Part shown: piece after piece, positions 27,274 through 36,434 of the stretch
How the letters are laid out: every line of letters starts with the position of its first letter
Numbering within the stretch: position 1 is the first letter of the stretch
From: Candidatus Poribacteria bacterium
Lineage (GTDB): Bacteria; Poribacteria; WGA-4E; WGA-3G
DNA length: 54,238 bases
Assembly (NCBI GenBank): GCA_022394755.1
Contig: JAGFCA010000072.1
Location: 1 to 54,238 of the forward strand
Reading direction: 5' to 3'
Translations under genes and position numbers: made by a program
Notes under the pieces: model-generated
The model's database searches: none
What the model was told of the DNA's origin: nothing
What the model saw: only the letters and a program-made list of their open reading frames with translations

Positions 27274-28032
27274 GTGGCATCAATAAGTGATATTACAAAC
27301 GAATTTATCCGAGAAGAAATAGAAGAATATCTTGAACGTCCTGAAGAAATAGAACGTTTTATTGAACTGTTTTCAGCAGCTTCACCAAAAATGCAAGATA
27401 TCGCGGCTGCATTGATCGATGGTGACCATCATACGGTTGATGAATTGACAGAAGATTCGCTTGCAGAGGGGATTGAAGCACTGGAAATAATGGATGATGG
27501 TCTAATCATAGGCATGGGGATCGTTGGTATAAAATTTAGAGAGAACTTCATTTTTGTTCCTGAAGTCCTTGCTTGTGCTCGTGCAATGAAGGCTGGAATG
27601 AACCACATTGAACCAATATTATCTGAGTCAGGGATTGACCCTATCGGTACTGTTATAATGGGGACTGTGAAAGGGGATTTACATGATATCGGTAAAAACC
27701 TATGTATTATGATGCTTAGAGGCGCTGGTTTTGTTGTTCATGATTTGGGGGTTGATACCTCAGAAGATGAATTTATGGATGCCGTTGAGGAATTTGAAGC
27801 TCCTATATTAGGTATGTCTGCCTTATTAACAACTACAATGCCAAACATGGGCAAAACTATTGACGCATTTATAGATGAAGACTTACGCGAAGATGTGAAG
27901 ATTATGGTTGGTGGAGCCCCAGTAACACAGACTTTTGCAGATGATATGGGTGCTGATGGATACGGTAAAGATGCTTTAGAATGTGTTTCTTTAGCAAAAG
28001 AATTTCTTCAAGAAACTGATGATGATTGGTAA
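27274..28032 (+). CDS. Corrinoid (B12-binding) methyl-carrier protein
   Basis: 252 aa. A helical cap (about 40-125) resembling the MtaC/MtbC/MetH four-helix module with NFIFVPEVLACARAMKAGM precedes a Rossmann-like B12 domain: GTVKGDLHDIGKN with axial ligand His137, MSALLTTTM and VGGAPVT, the usual trio. The first 40 residues are an acidic helical extension (NEFIREEIEEYLERPEEIER). GTG start with GGAGGAAGG upstream. It is followed at 16 bp by the corrinoid activator gene and then a homocysteine methyltransferase domain gene, so it probably carries the methyl group between an unknown donor methyltransferase and homocysteine. Confidence 0.92.
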   Translation: MASISDITNEFIREEIEEYLERPEEIERFIELFSAASPKMQDIAAALIDGDHHTVDELTEDSLAEGIEALEIMDDGLIIGMGIVGIKFRENFIFVPEVLACARAMKAGMNHIEPILSESGIDPIGTVIMGTVKGDLHDIGKNLCIMMLRGAGFVVHDLGVDTSEDEFMDAVEEFEAPILGMSALLTTTMPNMGKTIDAFIDEDLREDVKIMVGGAPVTQTFADDMGADGYGKDALECVSLAKEFLQETDDDW

Positions 28033-28048
28033 TTTCCTACCTTAATAT

Positions 28049-29953
28049 ATGAAAAAAGTTGATAAAAATGAGTATGAAAAAAGACTCAATAAGATTACTC
28101 AGATTTTTGAAGAACTTGTAGTTCATGCTGATGAACAAGCCACTTATCGTTGTCCTTATAAAAACAAGAATGACCATTGTACTGCCAAATTTGGATGTCG
28201 AAATCAACGGAAAATAGATGAAGGTACAGGGTTAGAATGTGTTGGTGACGATAAATTAGATTATCGTACCGCATGGGAAACTGAAGAATCTACACATACA
28301 GACGAACTAATTAACAAGAATACTGGTTCAATTTCATGTGACGGTAAGGTTTATCAACTAACCCAAGGCAAAACAGTTTTTGATTATGCTGACGATTTAG
28401 CTGTCCAAGTTCCAACCTCCTGTTTCCGCACAGGTCAATGTCATGAATGTATTGTGGAAATCAAGAGTGGTATGGATAGTCTCAGTACACCTAACGAAGC
28501 GGAAAAATTCCTGCGAGATAATTATCGTTTAGCCTGCCAATCATTTGTAGTTGATGTTGATCATGATATAGAATTTACTCCACTAAGACGCACCCCTAAA
28601 ATACTTACTCAAACTACATCAGAAATCGTTACAGTTGATACAATAAATCCATTGGTCACCCATCAAGACGGTATTGTGTATTATTGCGATGAACCTATTG
28701 ATAAATTTCGTGGTCATATATATGGCCTGGCAATAGATATTGGAACAACTACAGTTGTTATGGATCTTGTAGATTTGGAAAATGGAGAAACTGTTTCTGT
28801 AAGTTCATTTGAAAACCCTCAGCGATTCGGTGGTAGCGATATCATGCACCGTATCTCATACAATGCAGAGTTTGAAGGAGAATTGAGGAAATCACTACTC
28901 GCTGCTCTAAACAGTGAAATTATGGAAATGTGTGAGAGATTGGATATTGTGCGACAGGAGATATATGAAATTGTTGTTGCAGGCAATACTACTATGAGAG
29001 ATATCTTCTTTAGACATGATGTTCAGAGTATAGGTCAAAAACCGTATAAATCCACTATTGAGCATGAGTATAATGATGGATTACGTAGTACTACCTCTCT
29101 TACCGAAAAATCCCGTCGTATTGGGATAAGATCTAACCCTAAGGCAATGGTGTATAGTTTACCATTGATAGCAAGTCATGTTGGTGCTGATGTCGCTGCT
29201 GATCTCATAGCAATAGATATTCAAAATCAGGACGACATTATAATGTTAGTTGACGTGGGAACAAACACCGAAGTAATTGTAGGTAATAAAGAAAGAATGG
29301 TAGCTGCCTCTTGTCCTGCAGGTCCTGCGTTTGAAGGGGGTGGAATAGAATATGGTATGCCAGCATATCCTGGTGCTATCGAATCTGTAAAATGGTCTAA
29401 TGAAGGAATTGAATATTGGACAATAGATGATGAAAAACCTGAGGGATTTTGTGGATCAGGATTAATTTCTCTGCTTGCTGAATTATTAAATAATAATCAA
29501 ATGAATCCAAAAGGGGTCTTTGCAGAGAGAAAACAAAGAATATTACCTATTTTACCTGAATATGGTATTACATTCTCCCGTGAGGACGCAAGTAATTTGG
29601 CACAAGCAAAAGCAGCTAATTATTGTGGGCAATACATCGTACTACGACATTTTGGAATATCTCCCAATGAGATCAACAGACTATATTTAGCTGGTGGATT
29701 TGCAAATTATGTAAATACACAAGAGGCAATTGATATTGGATTTATTGCTCCCGTTGAAGAAGATCGTATAGAAAAAGTTGGTAATGCAGCTTTAGCAGGT
29801 GCTAAGTCAGTATTACTGTCGAAACAGAAAAGGGATGAGATTGAGGCATTAGTCAAAAAGATTGAACATATAGAATTGGAGACAACTCCAGATTTTTTTG
29901 ATGTTTTTGTTGAAGGTTGCCAATTTAAGCCAATGCCCAACCATTTTGATTAG
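28049..29953 (+). CDS. Corrinoid activation protein, ferredoxin plus ASKHA ATPase (RACo-like, DUF4445)
   Basis: 634 aa. Reductive activators of this kind use a 2Fe-2S domain and ATP to reduce inactive Co(II) corrinoid to Co(I). Residues 95-185 hold a plant-type ferredoxin domain with Cys125, Cys131, Cys134 (SCFRTGQCHEC) and Cys163. From 226 the RACo/DUF4445 ATPase begins: GLAIDIGTTTVVMDL, ENPQRFGGSDIMHRISYN, VVAGNTTMRDIF, DVGTNTEVIVG, CPAGPAFEGGGI, GFCGSGLISLL and LAGGFANYV. An extra N-terminal module carries Cys35, Cys44, Cys50 and Cys64, which I do not recognise and which could bind another cluster or zinc. It sits between the corrinoid protein and the homocysteine methyltransferase gene. 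MetH could be a second client. Confidence 0.9.
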   Translation: MKKVDKNEYEKRLNKITQIFEELVVHADEQATYRCPYKNKNDHCTAKFGCRNQRKIDEGTGLECVGDDKLDYRTAWETEESTHTDELINKNTGSISCDGKVYQLTQGKTVFDYADDLAVQVPTSCFRTGQCHECIVEIKSGMDSLSTPNEAEKFLRDNYRLACQSFVVDVDHDIEFTPLRRTPKILTQTTSEIVTVDTINPLVTHQDGIVYYCDEPIDKFRGHIYGLAIDIGTTTVVMDLVDLENGETVSVSSFENPQRFGGSDIMHRISYNAEFEGELRKSLLAALNSEIMEMCERLDIVRQEIYEIVVAGNTTMRDIFFRHDVQSIGQKPYKSTIEHEYNDGLRSTTSLTEKSRRIGIRSNPKAMVYSLPLIASHVGADVAADLIAIDIQNQDDIIMLVDVGTNTEVIVGNKERMVAASCPAGPAFEGGGIEYGMPAYPGAIESVKWSNEGIEYWTIDDEKPEGFCGSGLISLLAELLNNNQMNPKGVFAERKQRILPILPEYGITFSREDASNLAQAKAANYCGQYIVLRHFGISPNEINRLYLAGGFANYVNTQEAIDIGFIAPVEEDRIEKVGNAALAGAKSVLLSKQKRDEIEALVKKIEHIELETTPDFFDVFVEGCQFKPMPNHFD

Positions 29954-29969
29954 AGGAAATGATAAGTTA

Positions 29970-30965
29970 GTGATAGATTTTCGAGAACGATTAAATTCTG
30001 ATATTCCAATTTTATATGACGGTGGTTTTGGATCACAGTTATTTGCTCGTGAAATTCAACTGGCAAATAGTGCAATCGCAAATGAATCACACCCTGATGA
30101 TGTAATTGGTATACATAGTGATTATATAAATGCAGGTGCGGAAGTAATTGGAACTAACACTTTTGTGGTGTCTCCATTACACCTTGAAATGGCAGAGCAA
30201 GATGAATCTGATGCTGAACGTCTAACACGTCTTGCTGTACAACATGCCAAGACTGCTATAGAAAAAATAGATAAACCAGTCTATATCTCTGGTTCAGTAG
30301 GTCCATCCCCTGGGGCAATTGAGGCTGATAGTGGTGATACGACATTTGGAATTGCAAATGATAAAGTTAGAGAAGCACATAAACTCGTTATACATACACT
30401 TGCAGAGGAAGGCGTCGATTTTCTATGTTTGGAGACTATGTTTTCTGCTAAAGAGGCTGCAATCGCTGTTGATATCGCAAGAGAAGCTGACTTACCAATA
30501 GCAGTTAATCTAACTTATAAATGGACTAAAGAACGACGAACTGGCCAAGAAATATATAAGACTGATTGGGGGCATAGTGCATTAGACTTTCTTGAAATAC
30601 TGTCAAGTGGGGAATTTTCAAATGGTGACTCACTGGTAGAATATGTTGATATTATAGGATTAAATTGCGGTGCTGAATCCAAACTTGACGAACATACTGG
30701 TATGCCTTATGCAATAAATGGAACGAATCAGCTCAGAGAAGCTATGGAAAAAAAGGGTATTGCTGGGATTAAGATGATGGCTTATCCAAATGCAGGAATG
30801 CCTATTCTTGATGAAGAATATAAAACTGTATACACGCAAAAACCTGAAGATATGGCAAAGTATGTTCCTGAACTAATGGATGCTGGTGCATACCTTATTG
30901 GTGGATGTTGTGGAACTACTCCGAATCACATCGCTGCTTTTAGAAAAAATATGGATTCACATTAG
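29970..30965 (+). CDS. Homocysteine S-methyltransferase domain protein
   Basis: 331 aa, TIM barrel like the first module of MetH. ILYDGGFGSQLFAREIQ is the opening; VDIIGLNCGAES gives the first zinc Cys and LIGGCCGTTPNHI the other two, so the thiol-activating zinc site is complete. I chose GTG at 29970 (VIDFRERL), with GAGGAAA upstream, because the longer frame overlaps the preceding gene and its residues match nothing in the family. Together with the free corrinoid protein upstream it forms a split version of the MetH homocysteine/B12 pair, lacking a pterin-binding module in the cluster. The methyl donor is unknown. Confidence 0.9.
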   Translation: MIDFRERLNSDIPILYDGGFGSQLFAREIQLANSAIANESHPDDVIGIHSDYINAGAEVIGTNTFVVSPLHLEMAEQDESDAERLTRLAVQHAKTAIEKIDKPVYISGSVGPSPGAIEADSGDTTFGIANDKVREAHKLVIHTLAEEGVDFLCLETMFSAKEAAIAVDIAREADLPIAVNLTYKWTKERRTGQEIYKTDWGHSALDFLEILSSGEFSNGDSLVEYVDIIGLNCGAESKLDEHTGMPYAINGTNQLREAMEKKGIAGIKMMAYPNAGMPILDEEYKTVYTQKPEDMAKYVPELMDAGAYLIGGCCGTTPNHIAAFRKNMDSH

Positions 30966-31137
30966 TTTAAAAAAATACAGTTGAAGTCCACCATTATTCC
31001 AGTCCCTCCTATTTATCAGTCATCTGATTGATTAAATCGAATGATACAATTTCTCTTGAAGACTATTTTCCCAACAAATTCTGTTTAACCATCAACAATA
31101 AAGAGATGTTAAATTTAGCAATTTACGACTAATTCCA

Positions 31138-31761
31138 ATGACAACCCGTGTAAAAATTTGTGGAATCACTAATCAAAAAGATGCCTATGGTGCCATTGAA
31201 GCAGGAGCGGATGCCCTCGGTTTTATTTTCGTTCCCGAAACGCCACGGTATATTCAACCTTCAGATGCAGCTAAAATCATCGAGTCTATACCACCATTTA
31301 TATCTACAGTAGGGGTTTTTAGGAATGAAGAAAAACTACTGATTGATAGAATTGTAAGTGAAATTGGGGTGACATACATCCAATTACATGGATCTGAAAC
31401 ACCTGAATATTGTGCAGATTTTACCCGACCTGTGATTAAGGTTTTTGATTTAAATGATAGTTTTGATCCGAGGATAATAGATTCATACAGAGTCAGCGCA
31501 CATCTTGTTGATAAACCAAAATCTAATAATGAAGGTATATCAAACTGGAACTTAGCATTAAATGCAAGAAGATATACAGATCGATTAATACTTGCAGGTG
31601 GATTAACCCCAGAGAATGTCTCTGAAGCAATACAATATGTTAACCCCTATGCTGTTGATGTTGCAAGTGGGGTTGAACTCGAAAAGGGTAGAAAGGATCT
31701 TTGTAAAATGAAGAAATTCATACAAGAAGCTAGAAAAACTGAATTACATACTGAGGAGTAG
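31138..31761 (+). CDS. trpF: Phosphoribosylanthranilate isomerase TrpF
   Basis: Third step specific to tryptophan synthesis, an Amadori rearrangement. 207 aa TIM barrel: TRVKICGITNQKDAYGAIEA with the catalytic Cys, GADALGFIFVPETPRYI, VGVFRNE, YIQLHGSE, LILAGGLTPENV with phosphate-binding Gly residues, and AVDVASGVELEKGRKD including the catalytic Asp. Complete. Unusually it stands apart from other trp genes; the DUF402 gene follows after 14 bp. Confidence 0.95.
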   Translation: MTTRVKICGITNQKDAYGAIEAGADALGFIFVPETPRYIQPSDAAKIIESIPPFISTVGVFRNEEKLLIDRIVSEIGVTYIQLHGSETPEYCADFTRPVIKVFDLNDSFDPRIIDSYRVSAHLVDKPKSNNEGISNWNLALNARRYTDRLILAGGLTPENVSEAIQYVNPYAVDVASGVELEKGRKDLCKMKKFIQEARKTELHTEE

Positions 31762-31775
31762 ATATAAAAAGACCA

Positions 31776-32285
31776 ATGTCCGATATAATTACGCTAACAT
31801 ATAAACGTTTACCTGATCGAATCAATTACTTTGAACAAGCTCTACTGTTTGAAAACAGCGATATAATAATAACTACACAGAAAATCAGTCCTTCTTCTCC
31901 AATTATATTTAATGGAAAGGAAGTATTGGCAGATAATTATACTGCAATTTGGTTTGTATTTACAGATTTATGGTATGATATTGGTAAAATCTTCAATCTT
32001 GAAAATGAATGGACGGGGTATTATTGTGATATTATAATGCCTGTTACGAGAAATGAGACTAAATTTGAGATTGTTGATCTGTTTTTAGATTTATGGGTAT
32101 CTCCTGAAGGTGGTTATGCAATTCAAGATGAAGATGAATTTGAGGAGGCAGTTATTAACGGTGTCATCTCACAGGATATTACAAATAAAGCAAGAACTAC
32201 TTTGGATAATCTAATAGATGATGTTATAGACGGAAGGTTTCCGCCAAAAATTGTAAAAGACTATAATTCAATAACATCATTCTGA
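31776..32285 (+). CDS. DUF402 family protein
   Basis: 169 aa. The pattern YKRLPDRINYFEQALLFENS, a basic/aromatic middle, GYYCDIIMPVT, IVDLFLDLWVSPEGGYAIQD, EDEFEEAV and DGRFPPKI is that of DUF402 (FomD/NtdP-like) proteins, some of which hydrolyse nucleoside di- or triphosphates with divalent metal. The acidic residues of the DLFLDLW and QDEDEFE stretches are the probable metal ligands. ATG at 31776; GAGGAG of the preceding gene's end may serve as a distant SD. It ends in TGA. Confidence 0.75.
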   Translation: MSDIITLTYKRLPDRINYFEQALLFENSDIIITTQKISPSSPIIFNGKEVLADNYTAIWFVFTDLWYDIGKIFNLENEWTGYYCDIIMPVTRNETKFEIVDLFLDLWVSPEGGYAIQDEDEFEEAVINGVISQDITNKARTTLDNLIDDVIDGRFPPKIVKDYNSITSF

Positions 32286-32501
32286 TTTTCATACCCTATA
32301 TCAGTCAAGCTGTAAAATCGTATGTCAACCAGAGTTTTAAAGCTCAGAAACTTGTACTTTGGAGCGGTTAAGAATCAATCCTAATGGGTATTGGTGTGGC
32401 ATATTATTAAAAAGTGAAGTTTAATTCCCTATTTTATACCAACATAAGTTAATTCAATAGACTATTTCTAAGAACAATTAGAATACACTGGAGTATTATT
32501 T

Positions 32502-33710
32502 ATGTCAGTTTTAGCAGTAAATGGTGGAGAACCTGTAAGAGATAAAGCTTTTCCATCTTGGCCTTCACTAGATCCGAAAGATTTAGAGTTATTTGAAAGT
32601 ATCTATAAGAGTAAAGTCTGGGGTGTTGGTGGTAGTCATGTACCGGAGTTTGCAAATAGTTTTGCCGAATTTCAAGGAGCAAAATATGGTGTTTGTGTCA
32701 ATAGTGGTACAACTGCCCTTTATCTTGCATTAAAAGCTGCAGATGTAGGACCAGGAGATGAAGTAATTACTACTGCATACACCTTTCAGGCTACTGTTGT
32801 TGCAATTATGATGACACATGGAATACCTGTTTTTGTTGATACTGCTCCTGATAGTTTCTTAATTGATGCATCAAAAATTGAAGAAGCAATCACTGAAAGA
32901 ACAAAGGCAATCATTCCTGTTCATATAGCGGGTTATCCTGCCGATATGGATTCAATTTTAGATATTGCAGAAAGACACAATTTAAGAGTAATTGAGGATT
33001 GTGCTCAAGCTCATGGCGCAGAATGGCGTGGTAAAGGTGTAGGAAGTTGGGGAGATTTCGGTTGTTTCAGTTTTCAATCTTCCAAAAATCTATGTGCTGG
33101 TGAAGGTGGAATTGTACTTATGAATGATCGTCAGTTATATGAACGTTTGTTTTCTTTACATAACTGTGGTCGTACAGCACCTGATGCTGAATACGGTAAT
33201 ATAGAGCCTTTTGGGGCAAATTTCAGAATGACTGAATGGCAAGCTGGGATTCTACTTTCCCGATTAACAAGACTGGAAAGTGAGACTAACCATAGACACA
33301 TGAATATGCGTTGGTTAGATGGGTGGTTTGGTGAAATACCCGGTATTAAAGTCACTACTCTTGATCCACGTGCTACTCGTGGAGGTTCACACGGATATAA
33401 AGCTATTTTTGATTCAGAGGAATTTGAGGATATTTCTCGAGAAACTTTTATAAAAGCTATGCGTGCTGAAGGTATACCTTTGGGATATTGGTATAGTACA
33501 CCTATGTTTCGCTCTGAATTTCTTGAGTCAAACACGTTTGGGGAGAAATTGGATTTTTCTGATACAAATTGTCCTGAGACTGAAAAAATATGTCAATCTG
33601 GTCTGGCATTAGGTCAGAATGTATTAATGGGTACTGAAGAGGATATGGAAGATATTGTTAAAGCAGCTATAAAAATTAGACGAAATGTTGGAGAGTTAAA
33701 GGAAGGATAG
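32502..33710 (+). CDS. DegT/DnrJ/EryC1/StrS-family PLP aminotransferase
   Basis: 402 aa, fold-type I PLP enzyme of the kind that aminates keto-sugars. GVCVNSGTTALYLALKAADV, GDEVITTAYTFQATVVAIM, VIEDCAQAHGAEWRGKGVG and SFQSSKNLCAGEGGIV are the family landmarks, with the Schiff-base Lys at residue 195. The N-terminus LAVNGGEPVRDKAFPSWP is typical of the group often annotated as sugar-nucleotide or AHBA-synthase-like aminotransferases. SD GGAG lies eleven bases before the ATG. No sugar-nucleotide genes adjoin it, so the substrate is open. Confidence 0.92.
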   Translation: MSVLAVNGGEPVRDKAFPSWPSLDPKDLELFESIYKSKVWGVGGSHVPEFANSFAEFQGAKYGVCVNSGTTALYLALKAADVGPGDEVITTAYTFQATVVAIMMTHGIPVFVDTAPDSFLIDASKIEEAITERTKAIIPVHIAGYPADMDSILDIAERHNLRVIEDCAQAHGAEWRGKGVGSWGDFGCFSFQSSKNLCAGEGGIVLMNDRQLYERLFSLHNCGRTAPDAEYGNIEPFGANFRMTEWQAGILLSRLTRLESETNHRHMNMRWLDGWFGEIPGIKVTTLDPRATRGGSHGYKAIFDSEEFEDISRETFIKAMRAEGIPLGYWYSTPMFRSEFLESNTFGEKLDFSDTNCPETEKICQSGLALGQNVLMGTEEDMEDIVKAAIKIRRNVGELKEG

Positions 33711-33839
33711 ATTAGTTTCTAATTCTATTTTACAGAAACAGATTTCAGTTCTTACAATTTTTTGAATTATTTACTATCTTTTTTATTTTCGGTGACTCTA
33801 TATTGTCAAAGTGACCAGAATATTCTTAGGAGATTAATC

Positions 33840-34406
33840 ATGAGTAATGAACGTGAAATTAAAAATGAAATACGTAAAATTGTAAGAATGTTAGAATCCA
33901 CCACTCGAATTCTTGAAAAACCATCTGTAACTGACAATTTTTCTGATGGTGAACACAGATGTATTCAACAGTTTAATAATGCCCTAAATCGTCTATATGA
34001 ATTAGAAGCATTACCAGATGGTTTTTTCAATCCTTTAGAAAGTACTGCTTCTGTTGGTGACATTGGTTATGCGTATCATCAAGTTGCAACATATCTAAAA
34101 GAAGGAATTGGCTTTGAATTTGACTTTGACATTCAAGAAGCTAAAAAGACGATTGGTGATGAGATGAAGAATTTTGGTGATCTATTCACACGATCATTTT
34201 TTAGTGAGAAAGAAAGGGATTCATCCTTTTCTAATGGACCAGAAAATGTAGAAATCATTGATGATGATGATATAACTGTTGAATCGGTGGAACCACGCCT
34301 GCAGAAACTCGAAGAACAGATGGAAACTGTGGTTGAAATCCTTCAAGAACTTCGATCCAAAAAGGATAAAAAGGATAAGAAGGAAAAGAAGGATGACGAA
34401 GAGTAG
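33840..34406 (+). CDS. Hypothetical protein with a lysine/aspartate-rich tail
   Basis: 188 aa. Start ATG at 33840 (AGGAG upstream), in preference to a longer frame whose first 26 residues run through non-coding-looking DNA. The N-terminal half is helical (REIKNEIRKIVRMLESTTRI), the middle contains GDIGYAYHQVATYL, and the C-terminus is a coiled-coil segment (EPRLQKLEEQMETVVEILQE) ending in a repetitive KKDKKDKKEKKDDEE tail. I recognise no family. It converges with the DUF6785-like gene, with a terminator-like hairpin between them. Confidence 0.75.
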   Translation: MSNEREIKNEIRKIVRMLESTTRILEKPSVTDNFSDGEHRCIQQFNNALNRLYELEALPDGFFNPLESTASVGDIGYAYHQVATYLKEGIGFEFDFDIQEAKKTIGDEMKNFGDLFTRSFFSEKERDSSFSNGPENVEIIDDDDITVESVEPRLQKLEEQMETVVEILQELRSKKDKKDKKEKKDDEE

Positions 34407-34419
34407 ATGTCTGGTGCAG

Positions 34420-34464
34420 ATTGATGAAGATTTATACGGTTTCTTTCCATCTATCTTCATCAAT
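34420..34464. terminator. Bidirectional terminator between convergent genes
   Basis: ATTGATGAAGAT and ATCTTCATCAAT make a perfect 12-bp stem with a 21-nt loop, followed by a TTTT on the plus strand, exactly between convergent genes ending at 34406 (plus) and 34506 (minus). The loop is long for an intrinsic terminator, and the minus side has no clear T-run. Confidence 0.6.
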
Positions 34465-34505
34465 TTTAGATTCTTGATATATAGACTGTAAATGATTCTA
34501 AGGAA

Positions 34506-36413
34506 CTACCAATGTTTAAATGAATACATGCGTTCACCAATTGAAAGACCTAATATTGCCCAAATACTTCCCATAATAAATTCACCCAACATCATTCCTA
34601 AGAAGAGAGGGAGTGTTTTTCTATATGCACCTATCCCTCCATGACGGACAAGGATAGATTTTATTACCCATGCCAGAAAGACTGGAAACCATAGTCTGCC
34701 AAAATTCCAATTTCCCGCAAGTGGATAAGCAAGTGGATGCAGTTGCCACCAAAGAAATTTAATTCTCATTAACAATGTACATAGTGTTAATATGACACCA
34801 AATCCAAAGTATCCGAGATGTCTCCATTCAGTTTCGCTTGGGATTGTCAACCAACGTTGTAGATCATTAAATGCCTCTTGTCCTCGCCATATTCCAATAC
34901 TCCCATGTAGATAACCTGCATGTAGGAATGCAACAAATCCTATTAGCAAACCGATTACTGATGATCCCCACATTACCCATAGAAGTTGCTTATTATTGAT
35001 AGAACCTTTTTCTGCTAATTTGAATCCTTCAAGTTGATTTGGCATTGGTTGTGAACGATAATTTCGAGTGAATCCATATAAAAAAGAAAAACCTGTTAGG
35101 GTTTCTGCACCTATCTTACGGGACCCGAAAATGGAGGTTAAGAAAAAACTTGGTCCAGCACGGTAAAAGTCTTGTGTTGGTGTACCAAGTTCTGCCCTCA
35201 TTCGTGTAAAAGCCAAAACTAATATAAAGTGAATACTAAAGAACCCAATAATCCCCCACCAAGACATACCCGCTCTAAGACAAAAACCAAACACTATAGC
35301 AATACTCAAAAGAAACCATAAAAATGCTCCTCTATATCCTATGGGTTCATTAGATATGTCAAGATCGTTTTGTAATCCAATAATCTTCTTAAATACTTTC
35401 CATAAGTGTTTATGGGTTACCCATAAGGCAAAAAAGCATAGGGCGAAATATGCACCAAGTGACTGCATATCTATGTGAGGATATCCAGGTGTCTGATTTA
35501 ATCCCGTCATTGAACCAAAAACCAGTTGTATCTTCCAAAATAAATAGAAGACCCAACAGGACAACGACAATCCAAGAGGCATTAAAAAACCGATTCCTAC
35601 GGCATAAGGATTTAGGTGTATTGGTGTTGAACCGATTGCATTAAACGGTTTTTCTGTGAACATTCTTCCAATATCATGTCTTATTGGTATTCCAGGTATA
35701 ACTGGATAAAGAAAATTAAGTCCATTTAACAGATCGAGTCCCAGACCTATACCAATCCCTATCCATAACAATCGACTTCGATAAAACCCACTCCCAGTAG
35801 TCATCTCATACGGAAGTAGGATAATTGGATAACTGAGTTTTTCATGTTCAATCCACTGTTTTCTCAGAATTACACTTAACATTATCATAGAAAATGCTAA
35901 TGCTGAGAAAAAGACTAACCAGTTTAGAATTGGGGTTGCCCAAGCTTTTATATGATCTATTTCAAAGAAATTGGATGTGCCTTCATAATACCCAGTAAGA
36001 GCATTTCGATCCATTACTGCAATCCAATCTGGAATGTATCGAAAAAACAAAGATTGCCATTCATTTTCTGGTGTTGCAAACCAACTTGCATGACCAAGAA
36101 TACACATTGTTGCTTGTAATAAATCGTGACCACTAACTACACAAGCTAAGGTTACCATTAGGTAAACTGTGAGCATTTCTGCTTGTGAAAATTTCCATTT
36201 TGGTAGGTAACGACTCAGGAATACATTAAGTATTGAAAGGATGAAGAGTGTGAAGACGGCGTTGAAGAAGATCGCCATCGTCGTTGGGTATTGTGTTGTC
36301 CAGACTGTCTCAGTTTGTACAACAAGATAGATATTAAGGGGGAGAGACAACAGTCCAATCAGAATAGACCGTAATGTAATGTTTTCTTTTCTTTGGACAG
36401 ACGGATTTAACAT
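34506..36413 (-). CDS. Polytopic membrane protein, DUF6785/DUF6784-like
   Basis: 635 aa with about 14 membrane helices. ILNVFLSRYLPKWKFSQAEM, then LTVYLMVTLACVVSGHDLLQ, WIEHEKLSYPIILLPYEMT and GMMLGEFIMGSIWAILGLSI resemble the large DUF6785/DUF6784 proteins frequent in Poribacteria and Planctomycetes, themselves distantly similar to OPT oligopeptide transporters. A transport role is inferred from architecture only. It is the last gene after the Omp85 gene (21-bp gap) and probably belongs to the same transcript. Confidence 0.75.
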   Translation of the reverse strand: MLNPSVQRKENITLRSILIGLLSLPLNIYLVVQTETVWTTQYPTTMAIFFNAVFTLFILSILNVFLSRYLPKWKFSQAEMLTVYLMVTLACVVSGHDLLQATMCILGHASWFATPENEWQSLFFRYIPDWIAVMDRNALTGYYEGTSNFFEIDHIKAWATPILNWLVFFSALAFSMIMLSVILRKQWIEHEKLSYPIILLPYEMTTGSGFYRSRLLWIGIGIGLGLDLLNGLNFLYPVIPGIPIRHDIGRMFTEKPFNAIGSTPIHLNPYAVGIGFLMPLGLSLSCWVFYLFWKIQLVFGSMTGLNQTPGYPHIDMQSLGAYFALCFFALWVTHKHLWKVFKKIIGLQNDLDISNEPIGYRGAFLWFLLSIAIVFGFCLRAGMSWWGIIGFFSIHFILVLAFTRMRAELGTPTQDFYRAGPSFFLTSIFGSRKIGAETLTGFSFLYGFTRNYRSQPMPNQLEGFKLAEKGSINNKQLLWVMWGSSVIGLLIGFVAFLHAGYLHGSIGIWRGQEAFNDLQRWLTIPSETEWRHLGYFGFGVILTLCTLLMRIKFLWWQLHPLAYPLAGNWNFGRLWFPVFLAWVIKSILVRHGGIGAYRKTLPLFLGMMLGEFIMGSIWAILGLSIGERMYSFKHW

Positions 36414-36434
36414 ACATCTTTATCTGTATAACAT

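Noticed and set aside
33131..33535. 134-codon frame antisense to the DegT-type aminotransferase
   Set aside because: Lies fully within a clear gene on the other strand and has no family resemblance.
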